Source of the DNA: Entrophospora sp. SA101
Lineage: Eukaryota > Glomeromycota > Glomeromycetes > Entrophosporales > Entrophosporaceae
Direction: 5' to 3'
DNA length: 13,828 nucleotides
Assembly: GCA_958430865.1 (NCBI GenBank)
Contig: CAUDNR010001170.1
Coordinates: 1-13,828 of the forward strand
Positions 1 to 9,099 of this stretch are shown piece by piece. Made by a program: the position numbers and the translations under genes. The notes beneath the pieces were generated by a model. That model was not told the origin of the DNA. It worked only from the letters and a program-made list of their open reading frames with translations, and searched no databases. Within the stretch, counting starts at the first letter, position 1; each line of letters starts with the position of its first letter.

Positions 1-189
1 TGATTCCTGAATCCAGTAATTTGTTCCTACACTTGACGTCGTAGTGGCCTTGGTGGTTGTTCTTGCTGTTCTGATGATCTTGATGACCATGGTGCTATTA
101 ATATTGGTGATGTTGATGGTGTTGATGGTGTTGATGATGGCGATATTGTCGATGGCGATAATGATTTTTTTAATATTTTACCACTATAA
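1..189 (+). CDS. possible 3' end of an Asp/Gly-rich protein (partial)
   Basis: A reading frame that is open from about position 37 ends at the TAA at 187-189. It reads as Arg/Gly/Cys-rich sequence (GLGGCSCCSDDLDDHG) and then an Asp/Gly/Val repeat made of GAT and GGT codons. Such acidic low-complexity tails are common at the ends of fungal proteins. The same bases in another frame give a long hydrophobic Leu/Met/Val ORF, which I take to be a shadow of the GAT repeat. The frame has a stop at 34-36, so an intron acceptor would be needed near 37-52 (for example the AG in CGTAG) to join it to upstream exons outside the window. After the TAA the same frame carries another Asn/Ser/Asp-rich stretch to a TAG near 271, so the ancestral tail may have been longer. 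No domain is recognisable. It could also be non-coding GAT microsatellite. Confidence 0.25.
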
Positions 190-469
190 CTATATGTTTT
201 TTTTATTATTGGTCCTAATGATAATAATAGTAGTAGTAATAATAATGATGATGATGGTTTTTTATATATTGTAAGATAGTATTAGAATTATAATTCTCAT
301 AAACAAATTTTTATACAAAGAATTAACTTATATATCATCTTGATCTTTGTACTTGTAGTTTTTGGCATCCAAAAAATCCTTTGATTACGAAATTTTTTAT
401 TATTAATATTTTTTTTTGCAAAAAATAAGGAATATATTTATTATATTGATCACAACAATCATTTATTAA
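190..469. other. gene-free, low-complexity AT-rich interval
   Basis: This stretch holds AT-rich sequence with short GAT/AAT trinucleotide runs (about 218-256) and T-rich and A-rich homopolymers. I see no ORF with protein-like composition apart from the Asn/Ser/Asp run mentioned for the left-edge fragment. It probably serves as the 3' flank of whatever lies at the left edge and of the small minus-strand ORF at 470-571. Confidence 0.4.
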
Positions 470-571
470 TTACCCTGGACTTTCTTCAGCATGATCCATT
501 GTATCCACAGCATAAGTATCTTCTCGTTTAGTACTATTTTTCTCTCCAAATTTATTGGATTCAAAGTTCAT
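470..571 (-). CDS. small acidic ORF, 33 residues, hypothetical
   Basis: Reading on the minus strand, an ATG at 571-569 opens a 33-codon frame ending at a TAA (472-470). The product begins MNFESNKFGEKNSTKRED and ends DHAEESPG. It is hydrophilic, rich in Glu, Asp, Lys and Asn, with no membrane segment or known motif. Its composition is protein-like, unlike the Leu/Phe/Lys-rich shadow ORFs beside it. The last codons overlap a possible splice donor (GG|GTAATT), so this could be the first exon of a longer gene running toward position 1. A candidate downstream acceptor (CAAAG) lies near 385 on the minus strand, but I could not establish a consistent joined frame. The ORF is divergent from the ABTB1-like gene, with about 208 bases between the two start codons, so they may share a bidirectional promoter. 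I do not recognise the family. Confidence 0.3.
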   Translation of the reverse strand: MNFESNKFGEKNSTKREDTYAVDTMDHAEESPG

Positions 572-779
572 TTTCTTTTACGAAAAGTGAAAAAGAAAAG
601 AAAAAAAGAATAAAATTTTTTTGCTTCTTTTGTTTGATTACGCGTTTGGAAAAAATAATGATTGATAATAAAGGCTTTGTGAGACACATACTTGTGTAGC
701 ATAATAAACTTTTTGTATATATGTGGAGAGTTTTTATTACATAATTCATTCGTCACATAAGATTTTCTTTTTAAAAAAA

Positions 780-1167
780 ATGTCTAGTCAACAACAACAA
801 CAAAATGGTCAAAATGAAAATTCTATTAAACCATTTAAGGATTTGCTAATGGCTTGTCGAGTTGGCGATCTTGAAAAAGTAAAAAAGTAATTTTCCCATA
901 ATAAAGTTTTATAATCAAATTATTTTATTCAAATAAAAACATTAAAATACTATAAAATGTATATATATATATATAGTTTAGTAAAAGATCTTTCGGTTCC
1001 AATTAATCAAACTGACGAATGGCAATGCTCACCATTATATCTTAGTTGTTTATGGTATCTATCTATTTGTCTTTTTTTATACATGTAATTATATTAACTA
1101 ATACTAGTTATTTTGTTTTTAATCGAAAATCAAAAAAGTGGGCATTATGAAGGTTTGTTCATTGAAA

Positions 1168-1199
<32 letters not shown>

Positions 1200-2708
1200 G
1201 AAAAATAAAATAGTCAATTTCCTTAAATTGTTTTTCTTTTAAAGTTGTTGCATATTTGTTAAGAAATGGTGCTAGATATGAAAAGGGCACATTGGAAGGT
1301 GAAAGGTAAATAAACAAATATTAGGAAAAGTGATAATGGCAGTGATAATGACAATGATAAAAATTTTTTTAGATGTCTTTATGGATCTTTAACAATAAAG
1401 ATTAGGAGTCTTTTACTAAATTACAAGTTTACAAAAGCAGTTGATGAAAATCAAACATATCTTAAATTTCTATTGAATTTATACGAAAAGCCATCGGAGA
1501 CGTTTAGTGACGTAACATTTAAAATTTCAGAAGTAAAGCATCACGGAATGAATCATTACGATGATGATGATGATGAGAAATTTGTGGAGTTAACTGCGCA
1601 TAAATTTATTCTTTGTGCTCGAAGTTCTAATTTAAAAAATAAATTTGAAACAATTTGGAAGAATAAAAATATTATAGAAATCAAAGATCCTCACATACAT
1701 CCAACATGTTTTCAAGGGATTTTAAGATATCTTTATACTGGAGAAATATTTCCCATATCTACAAAATTAATTGATAGAATGTTATTTTTATGTCAGTATG
1801 TTGGTTTGACACATTTGAGTGGTTATTTTATGCAAACAGATCCATATAAAAGATCAAATAAGAAAGAATTTAAACAACTTCAAGAAGAAATTAAAACTTA
1901 TTTCGAGGATAAAATCATGTATTCTAGAAAGATTATTAGTTATGATGGTGATGTTGAATTGATTGATAACGCTGAATTGGTGAAATTAAAAAAATCATCA
2001 CATGCAGATATTTTTATTAAAGTAGAAAACGTGATATTTCCTTGTCATAGGGCATTTATTTCTACACGGTGCGATTATTTTAAAACAATGTTTACAAGTT
2101 GCTTTAGGGAAGGATCGGCCCAACATTACGTCAACGAAGTTGATACAGTCCCACCTATTATTGAACTTCATAGTTTTACACCGGAGGTTTTTTTATTTGT
2201 TCTTGAATACATTTACACAGAAAAATGCAATATTTCACCCGAGTTTGCATACGATGTGCTTCTTGCGGCAGATATGCTCTTTCTCAATAAATTATTGTCA
2301 ATTGCTTCAACTGCAATAACGAATCAAACACAATTGACAGCGACTGAAATTTATATGTTATATGATAAAGCGATTGATTTACATAATGAAAATTTAGAAC
2401 AATGGTGTATAACATGGTTTATAGATCATATAGATGAAGTGTTGGACGATCCGATATTTGTACAAATAATTCAAAAATCAGCTCAAGCAATAAAAGGACG
2501 ACAAGAAACCGATTCGATACCAATAATAGATGATTTGAGATATTCGTTGGAAAAGAAATACGGACCACGCAGAGAAAATTCTAGAAAAATTTGCTTAAAA
2601 GTTAAAAATTCAGAACAAATTATAAAAGAAAAAGAAGATAGATTAGAACATGCTCGTATTTTAGAAAGAATTGACCAAATATTAAAGAACTTAAATTTAA
2701 GTGCTTAG
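780..2708 (+). CDS. ABTB1: ankyrin repeat and BTB/POZ domain protein, ABTB1/BPOZ-like
   Basis: Five exons can be placed: 780-886, 977-1054, 1139-1152, 1245-1305 and 1373-2708, with introns of 90, 84, 92 and 67 bases, all GT-AG. The exons join in frame to 531 residues. After a Gln/Asn-rich leader come ankyrin-type sequence (residues about 17-80, including SPLYLSCLCGHYE and an LLRNGA motif) and the EGERCLYGSL block. Then come a first BTB/POZ domain (about 132-240, ending ILRYLYTGEI) and a second BTB/POZ domain (about 298-405, with HADIFIKVENVIFPCHRAF and VLEYIYTE). A C-terminal helical region carries RQETDSIPIIDD (463-474). The order ankyrin-BTB-BTB and the two signature blocks match animal ABTB1, which is about 50 residues shorter. 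Family knowledge: BTB proteins of this type act as substrate adaptors of CUL3 ubiquitin ligases, and human ABTB1 has been linked to PTEN signalling. A role here as a cytosolic CUL3 adaptor is inferred. The Asp run at about residues 150-154 is an insertion in BTB1. The ATG at 1473 is internal. Confidence 0.93.
1139..1152 (+). other. ABTB1: 14-base microexon of the ABTB1-like gene
   Basis: The exon lies between a YAG-type acceptor (AAAAAAG, AG at 1137-1138) and a donor GTTTGT at 1153. It contributes the codons for Gly-His-Tyr-Glu plus parts of the flanking Cys and Val codons, restoring the ankyrin core CGHYEVVAYLL. Without it the flanking exons (1054 and 1245) would not join in frame and the conserved ankyrin helix would be broken. 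The support is conservation with the ABTB1 ankyrin repeat rather than transcript data. Confidence 0.8.
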
Positions 2709-4128
2709 AGAATATTAATTTTATTGCATGTATATTTATTTATTTAATTTATTTTGAAGAAATCGTTATATATTCTAAACAAAATAAACCATTCATTATT
2801 ACAAAAATTTGGCAGAACAGGATTCTGCTATGTCTTTAATTTCAAGTTTTGTTAGTACCACGATATCGATTGAATTCCACACCTTCGATCTCTAGCCAGT
2901 TAATCATAAGGATGGTAATTTTTACAAGTATCCATTTTTTTTAAATTCCATTGGTCAAAATATCTAATTAATATTTGATTTTTTGGTTAAGATAATAATC
3001 AATACATACATATAGGCTTTTACACTGATTAATAATAATGTAAAAATCGGCTCATATAGAAAAACAGAGTAGGAAAACGTCTGGGGCACATAAAAACAAA
3101 GAAAAGTCTTTATAATATAGGATGAGACAGCGGTTCACACGAATTTGTTTTTTGTTCATAAATAAATTGTTTTCGATTAACGTCTGTATTATTATCTCAA
3201 GTTCGAATCAAGTCAGAAATTCATCACTTGGCATTTGTTAAAAATATTATGTTCTTTATAAAAAAAACCCCCGAAAAATCAACCCTGGCAATTGAGTCGG
3301 ATTTGATTGCTTATTTGAGAATCTCCAACTGTACAACCTTTGAAAAAGATTAAAGCAATATGATTTTTCATCAGTCAATGTCATACTATATCTATCTATC
3401 ATCATCTTCCGTAATCAATTTATGTTAAAACTAATCACATAATCATTAGGCTATTATAGAGGAGTCATGAAGAGATGGGGGTATATGGCTTCTAAGAGAA
3501 TTTTAAGGGTAATGGTAATCGCCATTCGAAGGATTTAGAAATACACAATTTTTAGATTTGTGGCTCTTTTTTTTTTCTATGTATGTTCATTTATATAGCA
3601 AGAATTCATTTTATGTTTTTTATTTTAAAATAGTAGAAACAATTTGATGGTGAAGGCGGGGGCAGATACCAATAATTATTAAGAAAGAGAAAGTATTAAG
3701 ATTACAGTTCATTCTTTCTGTAACAAGCCCCTTCAGAGAAATTTAGTGTTCTCTATAAAGGATCCATTACAAAATAAAATAAATTGCCATCTATTTATTC
3801 AGGATGATTTTTTTCATAATTCAAATTCGAATTGGTCATTGAACAGTAAAACTTGATACATATGGGTGGATTTAGTTAATATGTGATTTTGTCACAATAT
3901 ATATACAGCCCCAAAGTTTATTAAGTAAAATAGATATGATTTCCAAGTTAAAAATGTTCTTCGCAACGAGATAAACATAGGAATGCTCCCAATAATAATC
4001 TCCAAAACAGCTTCTATTTTATCTTTATAAATTCGATTTTAACGTCAGTTCTAACAGACCTCGAAATAAGATAATCAGAACCTCATCTGTGATTGTTCGA
4101 TTATATCCCATACGTTCATCCATTTTTC
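2709..4128. other. gene-free interval between two convergent genes
   Basis: About 1.4 kb separates the stop codons of the ABTB1-like gene (2708) and the TVP38-like gene (4129), which point toward each other. I find no protein-like ORF on either strand. A plausible polyadenylation hexamer AATAAA for the plus-strand gene lies at 2783-2788. A short hairpin (GCAGAA, 5-base loop, TTCTGC) lies at about 2812-2828. The interval otherwise holds AT-rich sequence with scattered homopolymers. No RNA gene is convincing. Confidence 0.5.
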
Positions 4129-5713
4129 TCAGATAGAATTGTGTCGGAGCATTTTCTCCTTCTCGTTTTCATCATTATAATCATAATCATCGTCGTCATT
4201 GTCGTCGTCGTCGTCGTCGTCATCGTCGTCATCGTCATCGTCATCATCTACTTTTTCTGAAATTTGCAATTGTTCTTCCTCGACCTCTTTTATCACCTTT
4301 TTTGCCATCATCCAAATGTATATCATCACTCCTATACCAATCGCTATACCAATCATCATCATTATCATTTTAAAGCTTCCAATAATATTAATTATCGATG
4401 AAGAAGTATATGATGGATGACTAAATGTTGTTGATGATGATGATGACGATGAAGATGTGTCAGCAGTATTATTGGCCGTATTATTATTGTTAATTGAATC
4501 ATTAGTACTGCTGGTAGTTAAATATCCCATATGAGCAGAAAATGAAGAAATTTTGCTGCCAATCCATGTATGAATCATTAATTTGAAAAGTGAAAGTGCT
4601 GTTGCGCTTGTAAATGTTTTCGTTGATATGTGTGTTGCTGATAATAATGCATTCAAAACATTATATGGATATGGTGCAATACGTATAAGAAATAACAACT
4701 ATAAATAAATATATTATTGATATTAAGGATTAATATTCAACTTGTTTATTTAAATAAACATAAACATTCTTTTTTTATTCTCTTTTTATTTTTACCTTAA
4801 ATCCTTTTTTCTCAACAGCTTTAACAACAGCTCCCATTGATTTATATTTCTTTAATAATCTTCTGACAGATTTTCCAAACCATCTTCTACTGAGCCAAAA
4901 CACTGTTACAGCTCCAAATAATGCCGCCAAATATGATATTAAAAATCCAATGAAAAATCCATATGTAAATCCTGTCAATGTTATCATTGTGCCATATCCA
5001 AGTATTAGTGGAAAGGTTGTTAGAAATATTATAAAAAATATTATAATTACTCCAATAATCCCCATTGATTTTAAAAAATTGGAAAAATGATCTAAAATGT
5101 TGATTATTTTCTTTCTAAATATTATAATTGTACATAATGTTATCAAGCTTATAAAAACCCATATTAAAAATGGTAAAAAATCTTTGAATTTTTTCATTAA
5201 TGAGTTTTTATTATTATTCTTCTTTTGTGATTTTTTGAAAGATGATGAAGATGATGGTGAATTAATTAATGGTAAATTCGATGATGATAACATTGAAGTC
5301 GTTGATATGTCATTGTTATTTTCAATAACATCATCAATTACACTTATCGAAGAAATTGAAATATTTTTACGATGTTTTAATAATTGATTATTTTTATTAT
5401 TTTTACTATTACCCTTACTATCATTAATGCCAATATTAGAAGAAAGTGAGGATGGATGAGGAGATGAGTGAGGATGGAGCGAAGAAGAATTGTTATTATC
5501 AATTGTTGGTGATATTGTTATAGAATAATTTCTTATTGGTGATTGTAACCTTTCTGCAACTGAAGTAGAAGTTGCAGTTGATATTGTATTATTATTACTA
5601 TTACTACTATTATTACTATTAAGTAAAGGTATTGTAGCTGTGGTGTTTATTAATGAAGTTGTTGGCTTTTGAACTAATGTAATATCTAATTCTGGAAGTT
5701 TTTTATGTGACAT
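4129..5713 (-). CDS. TVP38: TVP38/TMEM64-family Golgi membrane protein (VTT domain)
   Basis: Exon 1 is 5713-4796 and exon 2 is 4698-4129. They are joined by a 97-base GT-AG intron (donor AAG|GTAAAA, acceptor TTTATAG|TTG) in phase 0, giving 495 residues. Residues 1-170 are Ser/Asn/Thr/Pro-rich and probably disordered. Membrane segments follow at about 179-199, 219-240 and 244-272. The VTT (SNARE-associated Golgi) core includes the FPLILGYG and LTGFTYGFFIGFLISY region, WLSRRWFG, and across the splice junction FLIRIAPYPYNVLNALLSAT (309-328). That core is the family hallmark. Another hydrophobic segment lies at about 415-437, and the tail has 16 consecutive Asp (457-472). Fungal Tvp38 is usually shorter and lacks such a tail. 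Family knowledge: VTT/DedA proteins sit in Golgi, ER or endosomal membranes, and several are lipid scramblases. The in-frame ATG at 5809 would add 32 hydrophobic residues encoded over an A-tract. I prefer 5713 (MSHKKLPEL). Confidence 0.9.
4186..4248 (-). repeat. GAC/GAT trinucleotide run encoding a poly-Asp tail
   Basis: Inside exon 2 of the TVP38-like gene, GAC and GAT codons encode 16 Asp, one Asn and four more Asp. On the plus strand this appears as a GTC/ATC run and gives a shadow poly-Ser ORF. GAC codons dominate the core and GAT and AAT interruptions lie at both ends, a pattern expected from replication slippage followed by point mutation. The tract lies after the last membrane segment, so it would form an acidic soluble tail. 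Confidence 0.85.
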
Positions 5714-5977
5714 TATTATGTTCAAAAAAAAAAAAAAAATCCTCGCAACAACAATTAAATAAATAATTTTAATATTTATAATATTTACCAATGAACATAC
5801 AGCATGCATTTCACGAAAAGGGATATAAATAAATAATAAATTTAAATTAAAATATATTTTCTTTTATTTGTATCGATCGATCATTTTTTATATGGTTGGC
5901 TCGGTCTAAAGACCTCCTATTACTGCGCCATGCACTCAAATTTCAAAAAATTGCGATTTCGTGATTCGTTCAAAATA

Positions 5978-6187
5978 GCATAGTGGAAGTTTGTTGTTAC
6001 ACGAAAACTCATTGCTTCTGAAACTTCGCCAGTATATAGCTATTACCTCTCTAATTGGAGATCAAGTCCAGATCCAATTCAAATCCAGTTTATCACTTAC
6101 TTTTTATTGCCAGAATGTTTGCCGTGTATTTTAAAGCTATGTTGCACGATATAAAAATTAGTGTAACATTTCAAATTTCCACTATGC
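5978..6187. repeat. nested inverted repeat inside the MITE-like element
   Basis: The left arm 5978-6002 (GCATAGTGGAAGTTTG then GTTACAC) matches the reverse complement of 6161-6187 with one substitution and a short indel. The spacer is about 158 bases. The pair is off-centre within the larger element. It could be a fold-back structure of the element itself or the remnant of a second small element inserted in it. Confidence 0.55.
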
Positions 6188-6276
6188 AATAAAATTTTTT
6201 TAAAAAAGGGTTTCACGTGATTTTGGCTGAAAATTTTTTTTCCTTATTGCCAAATTTAGATATGATGGTCGAGTAT

Positions 6277-6328
6277 TAGTCTAAATTTAGTAACGATAAT
6301 CAAAATCTAGTCTAAATTTAGCAATGAT
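6277..6328. repeat. two direct copies of a 21-base motif, 31 bases apart
   Basis: TAGTCTAAATTTAGTAACGAT at 6277-6297 recurs at 6308-6328 with two transitions (TAGCAATGAT at the end). A weaker third resemblance, GCGCTAAATTT, follows at about 6333. They lie inside the MITE-like element, where sub-terminal repeats are often transposase binding sites. That role is an inference only. Confidence 0.5.
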
Positions 6329-6547
6329 CCTAGCGCTAAATTTCTCATGAGCATAGTAAAGTACATGTTTCAAAAAAGAATAGAACTCTACAACAAATAA
6401 TTTTTTTGAGAAAATCTCTTTATTATATTAAAACTAAATACATATCTATCAACTAATAGAGCTATTTTTTTAAAAGATAGGGCAGAAAATGACTTCTATA
6501 CTTTTAAAATTTGCCCAAAAATTAGGAGGTCTTTAGACCGAGCCAAC

Positions 6548-7602
6548 TATATAGTGTCAAAAATCTTGTGTTCCCTGATAGAAAACTGTACATCTAATAT
6601 GCACACATTCTATAATGGACCTTTTCTAGCAAACAAAGTAAAACCACATATAACGAACTTCTCTTTTCTCTGAATTTAATCAATTTCTTTTTCTATATTT
6701 TAAATCAAATTCTTTAAATAATGATGTTTGCGACAATGCTGCTACTATATATATAATCAATGAAATTATTCAGCATCAGATTTATTTTATATAAGCGGCA
6801 AACAGTTGATTTGTGATTTAGTTCAAGCTTTCTTAGGAACATCAGAAAGTCAAGTAATGAAACTTGATTTTCTTTTTTTTTTATGCTTTGTTAAAAAAAT
6901 GAAATCATCTATCTGTTTTACAAAAATTCGTGGCTTGGATGACAAAAACTGGTTCCATGTAACAAAAATTAATATAATAATAAAGAAAGAATTAATAATA
7001 ATTCAAATATTAAGACCAAAAGAAAATGATTAGTTAAAAAATAAGGTATACAATAATAAATCATTGTAGGCAAATTCTTTTTTTTTATTATTATTAATTA
7101 ATACATGTTGTCAAAATTAATTTGGCTTTGACCAAAATCTCAATTTTTAATTTGCGTCCCGACTCAATTAATCACGTCAAAAGTCACCTGATTAGTCAAG
7201 TGATCAACCCACCATCATATTAATATTATTATAGTAGTAATAAAAGCATTATTAGACACATTCATTTTTTTTTAAAAAAAATAGATTTATTGATAAATTA
7301 TTCTATTTATGTTAGGGGTCCTCGCAATTAGAATTAGCCAATAAAGATTTTCATTAGATCACCCATCTACACATAGGCTTATTTCAGGGTTATTTTTTTT
7401 AGAAACTGGCACAAGCACTCTATGTTTAACTCGGTATATAGCCTATGTGGCAGACAGTCAAAAAAATTTATATGGCATCCAAAAATATTGGATATAATTT
7501 TCACCCAAAATATTTGGTTACATAAACAGGCAAGTTGGCAGATACATGCCCTCGACCAAAATATATTCCTTGGTTTCTTACTTCATATAAATCAGTTCTG
7601 TA
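6548..7602. other. no convincing gene; AT-rich spacer with one palindrome
   Basis: This roughly 1 kb stretch precedes the N-terminal pseudogene segment. A 75-codon frame (6806-7033) and a 62-codon frame (7422-7610) are open, but neither has an ATG in good context, a recognisable domain, or plausible composition throughout. The 7422-7610 region could contain decayed coding sequence on one strand or the other, but I cannot assign it. A near-perfect palindrome (CACCTGA-TTAG-TCAAGTG, one mismatch) lies at 7185-7202. Confidence 0.4.
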
Positions 7603-8023
7603 ATGATTGATCAAATAATTGATAAAATTGAACCAAGAAAAAGCCAGTTCAAAAATAAAATAAACAAACTTACTAATGATAGGAAATATTCGAATATATG
7701 GAAGGATTTTAAGCAATTCTTTGGTAAAAAGATTGGATTGAATCCCGGTTTTTCATTCAGCAAAATGGTTAATGAAATTCGCGAATTACTTGGAGAGAAA
7801 TGAGTTGCCGCCTCAACTATTAAAAAACTTAAATAAAATCCTATAAGGAAAGCGATAGAAGAATTCAGGAATGGGTCAATAAAGAAAAGAAGAAAGAAGT
7901 GGAGAGTGAATTTGATGAGAATAATGAAGCAAAGAGGATACAAATATCAATAATAACATTATTGATAATAATAGCAGTAGTAATAGTGAAGGTTGAATTT
8001 TTGTCAGAGTGCCCAAAGGATAG
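7603..8023 (+). pseudogene. N-terminal helical (possibly HTH-like) segment of the pseudogene
   Basis: ATG at 7603 opens a basic, helical stretch beginning MIDQIIDKIEPRKSQFKNK and ending EIRELLGEK before a TGA at 7801. Beyond it the frame resumes with VAASTIKK, another stop (TAA, 7834), then PIRKAIEEF. After a frameshift it gives WVNKEKKKEVESEFDENNEA and a low-complexity run. The pattern of a Ser-Thr turn flanked by short helices, then a Pro and an Ile-rich helix ending in Trp and Lys/Glu, resembles a Cro/CI-type helix-turn-helix. That resemblance is a visual impression only. The segment ends at a good donor, TAG|GTAATAC (8024), and joins in frame to 8243. Confidence 0.5.
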
Positions 8024-8242
8024 GTAATACTTACAAATGGCTTTGGGTCCGAATATTTTCCTCCCATGCAAGTGTTCTGACAATTCTTTAGCTTATATTT
8101 TAAATTATTTATGTATTTTTCAATTATTAGTTGAATAAATTTTTTTTGTCCGTAAATAAATTCCAAGTCATATGTCTACTAATTTATTATTATCATTGGT
8201 CGAAATTGTGCATAAATTATAAATCTTTTTTTTAAATGGCAG

Positions 8243-8740
8243 GCAACCTTCGACGATATTACAAAACAATTTAAATATTGTACATGAAAAATTAACAGAT
8301 GCAGAAGAAGAGTCGAAGAAATTTAAGGAGGAGGGGAACTTGAGAGATTAGATGAGTTGATAAGGAAATTGTGGGGGGAAGAGTATGGTTATGACGAAGA
8401 AAAAAAAAGAGCGTGGACGGAGGAGAAAGAGGATTTAGAGAAAGAAAAAGGAAGGTTGATAAAGAAGGAGAACGACTGGGAGAAGCATTATATACATTTA
8501 CAAAATGAACTTGTTAAATTTAATGAAAAAGGTAATGAAAAAATTGCATAAAAAAATGTACAAAAATTTATTTTCCATTCATTCCATTTCGTTTATTCAC
8601 TGTTATGAAATGCGAATTGTTATCATCAAATTTCAATTCTTTGTTGAATCATTTTTCTTCTTGTTTGTTAATAATATTGAATATGCTTTCTTGCTATCCA
8701 TTAGAGCTCATAAGAGAAAGACCTATCACAGAAGAAGAGA
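8243..8740 (+). pseudogene. coiled-coil segment of the pseudogene
   Basis: From the acceptor at 8241-8242 the frame reads QPSTILQNNLNIVHEKL and then Glu/Lys-rich helix. After a one-base frameshift in a G-rich stretch near 8333 it continues with ELERLDELIRKLWGEEYGYD and about 50 more Glu/Lys-rich residues to a donor at 8532 (AAAG|GTAATG). A short exon 8705-8740 with a strong donor (GTAAGA at 8741) appears to add LIRERPITEEE. The Lys/Glu-rich, Pro-free composition indicates a coiled coil, probably for oligomerisation. Confidence 0.6.
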
Positions 8741-9099
8741 GTAAGAAATGTGTGATAGAAACTTAGTATCATACTTATATGTTTCATTCCATCATTCTTA
8801 CGAATTTTTCTCTACAGCTAAAAGATCAAAAAGAAGAAAATGGACGGTTAATAGTACAATTACGAAAGAAGAACGTTCTATATCCTGCTTTACTGATCCA
8901 GAGGGAAATGGACCACTTTTTGAGATGATCATTCAGAAACGTGAATACGTGACGCTCGGGCTTCTGGAAAGTCCACACGAGTGCAACGATTTAGGGAACT
9001 GTTGAGTTTTAAAGGATGTGTTTGCACTTGGTAAGTCGGAACACATTTCATGAAGTTTAATGGTTGCTTCTATTTTTTTTATTTTTTTCTTTGGAACAG

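Larger units (their letters stand above)
5894..6547. mobile_element. MITE-like non-autonomous DNA transposon
   Basis: Perfect 25-base terminal inverted repeats lie at 5895-5919 (begins GTTGGCTCGGTCTAAAG) and 6523-6547 (ends CTTTAGACCGAGCCAAC). Directly outside them are TATAT (5889-5893, with one extra G at 5894) and TATAT (6548-6552), a possible 5-base target duplication, though in AT-rich DNA this could be chance. The interior has no ORF that looks like a transposase, so the element would have to be moved in trans. Each terminal repeat contains its own near-palindrome, GGTCTAAAGACC. Within the element lie a second inverted repeat pair (5978-6002 and 6161-6187) and a 21-base direct repeat (6277-6297 and 6308-6328). 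The superfamily cannot be assigned from the ends alone. Confidence 0.75.

Noticed and set aside
44..274. Plus-strand 76-codon hydrophobic Leu/Met/Val ORF
   Set aside because: It is the GAT/GGT trinucleotide run read in another frame. The Asp/Gly frame is the more plausible one, and the hydrophobic version has no domain.
561..756. Two overlapping minus-strand 62-codon ORFs
   Set aside because: Phe/Lys/Leu-rich translations of A/T runs in the intergenic region between divergent starts, with no protein-like pattern. They overlap each other and the start of the 33-residue ORF.
3201..3209. GTTCGAATC, resembling a tRNA T-loop / pol III B box
   Set aside because: The flanking bases do not form a T-arm stem, and no A box, anticodon arm or acceptor stem can be placed around it.
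4199..4420. Plus-strand poly-Ser ORF
   Set aside because: Reverse complement of the Asp codon run in the TVP38-like gene.
5097..5387. Plus-strand 96-codon ORF opposite the TVP38-like exon 1
   Set aside because: Antisense shadow of a coding exon, with hydrophobic and acidic blocks mirroring the sense codons.
6806..7033. 75-codon plus-strand ORF
   Set aside because: Begins at TTG, contains Phe/Lys/Ile-rich runs from homopolymers and has no recognisable motif. The first part looks slightly protein-like but is too short to support a call.
7501..8166. Several minus-strand ORFs opposite the pseudogene N-terminal segment
   Set aside because: Leu/Phe/Ser-rich antisense of Lys/Glu/Asn-rich sequence. 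The plus-strand reading has consistent domain and splice structure.
9050..9099. ATG at 9050 as the start of the NTPase-domain protein
   Set aside because: These bases lie in a T-rich stretch between a strong donor (GTAAGT at 9031) and an acceptor (AACAG at 9099). The upstream and downstream frames join across it, so it is intron.
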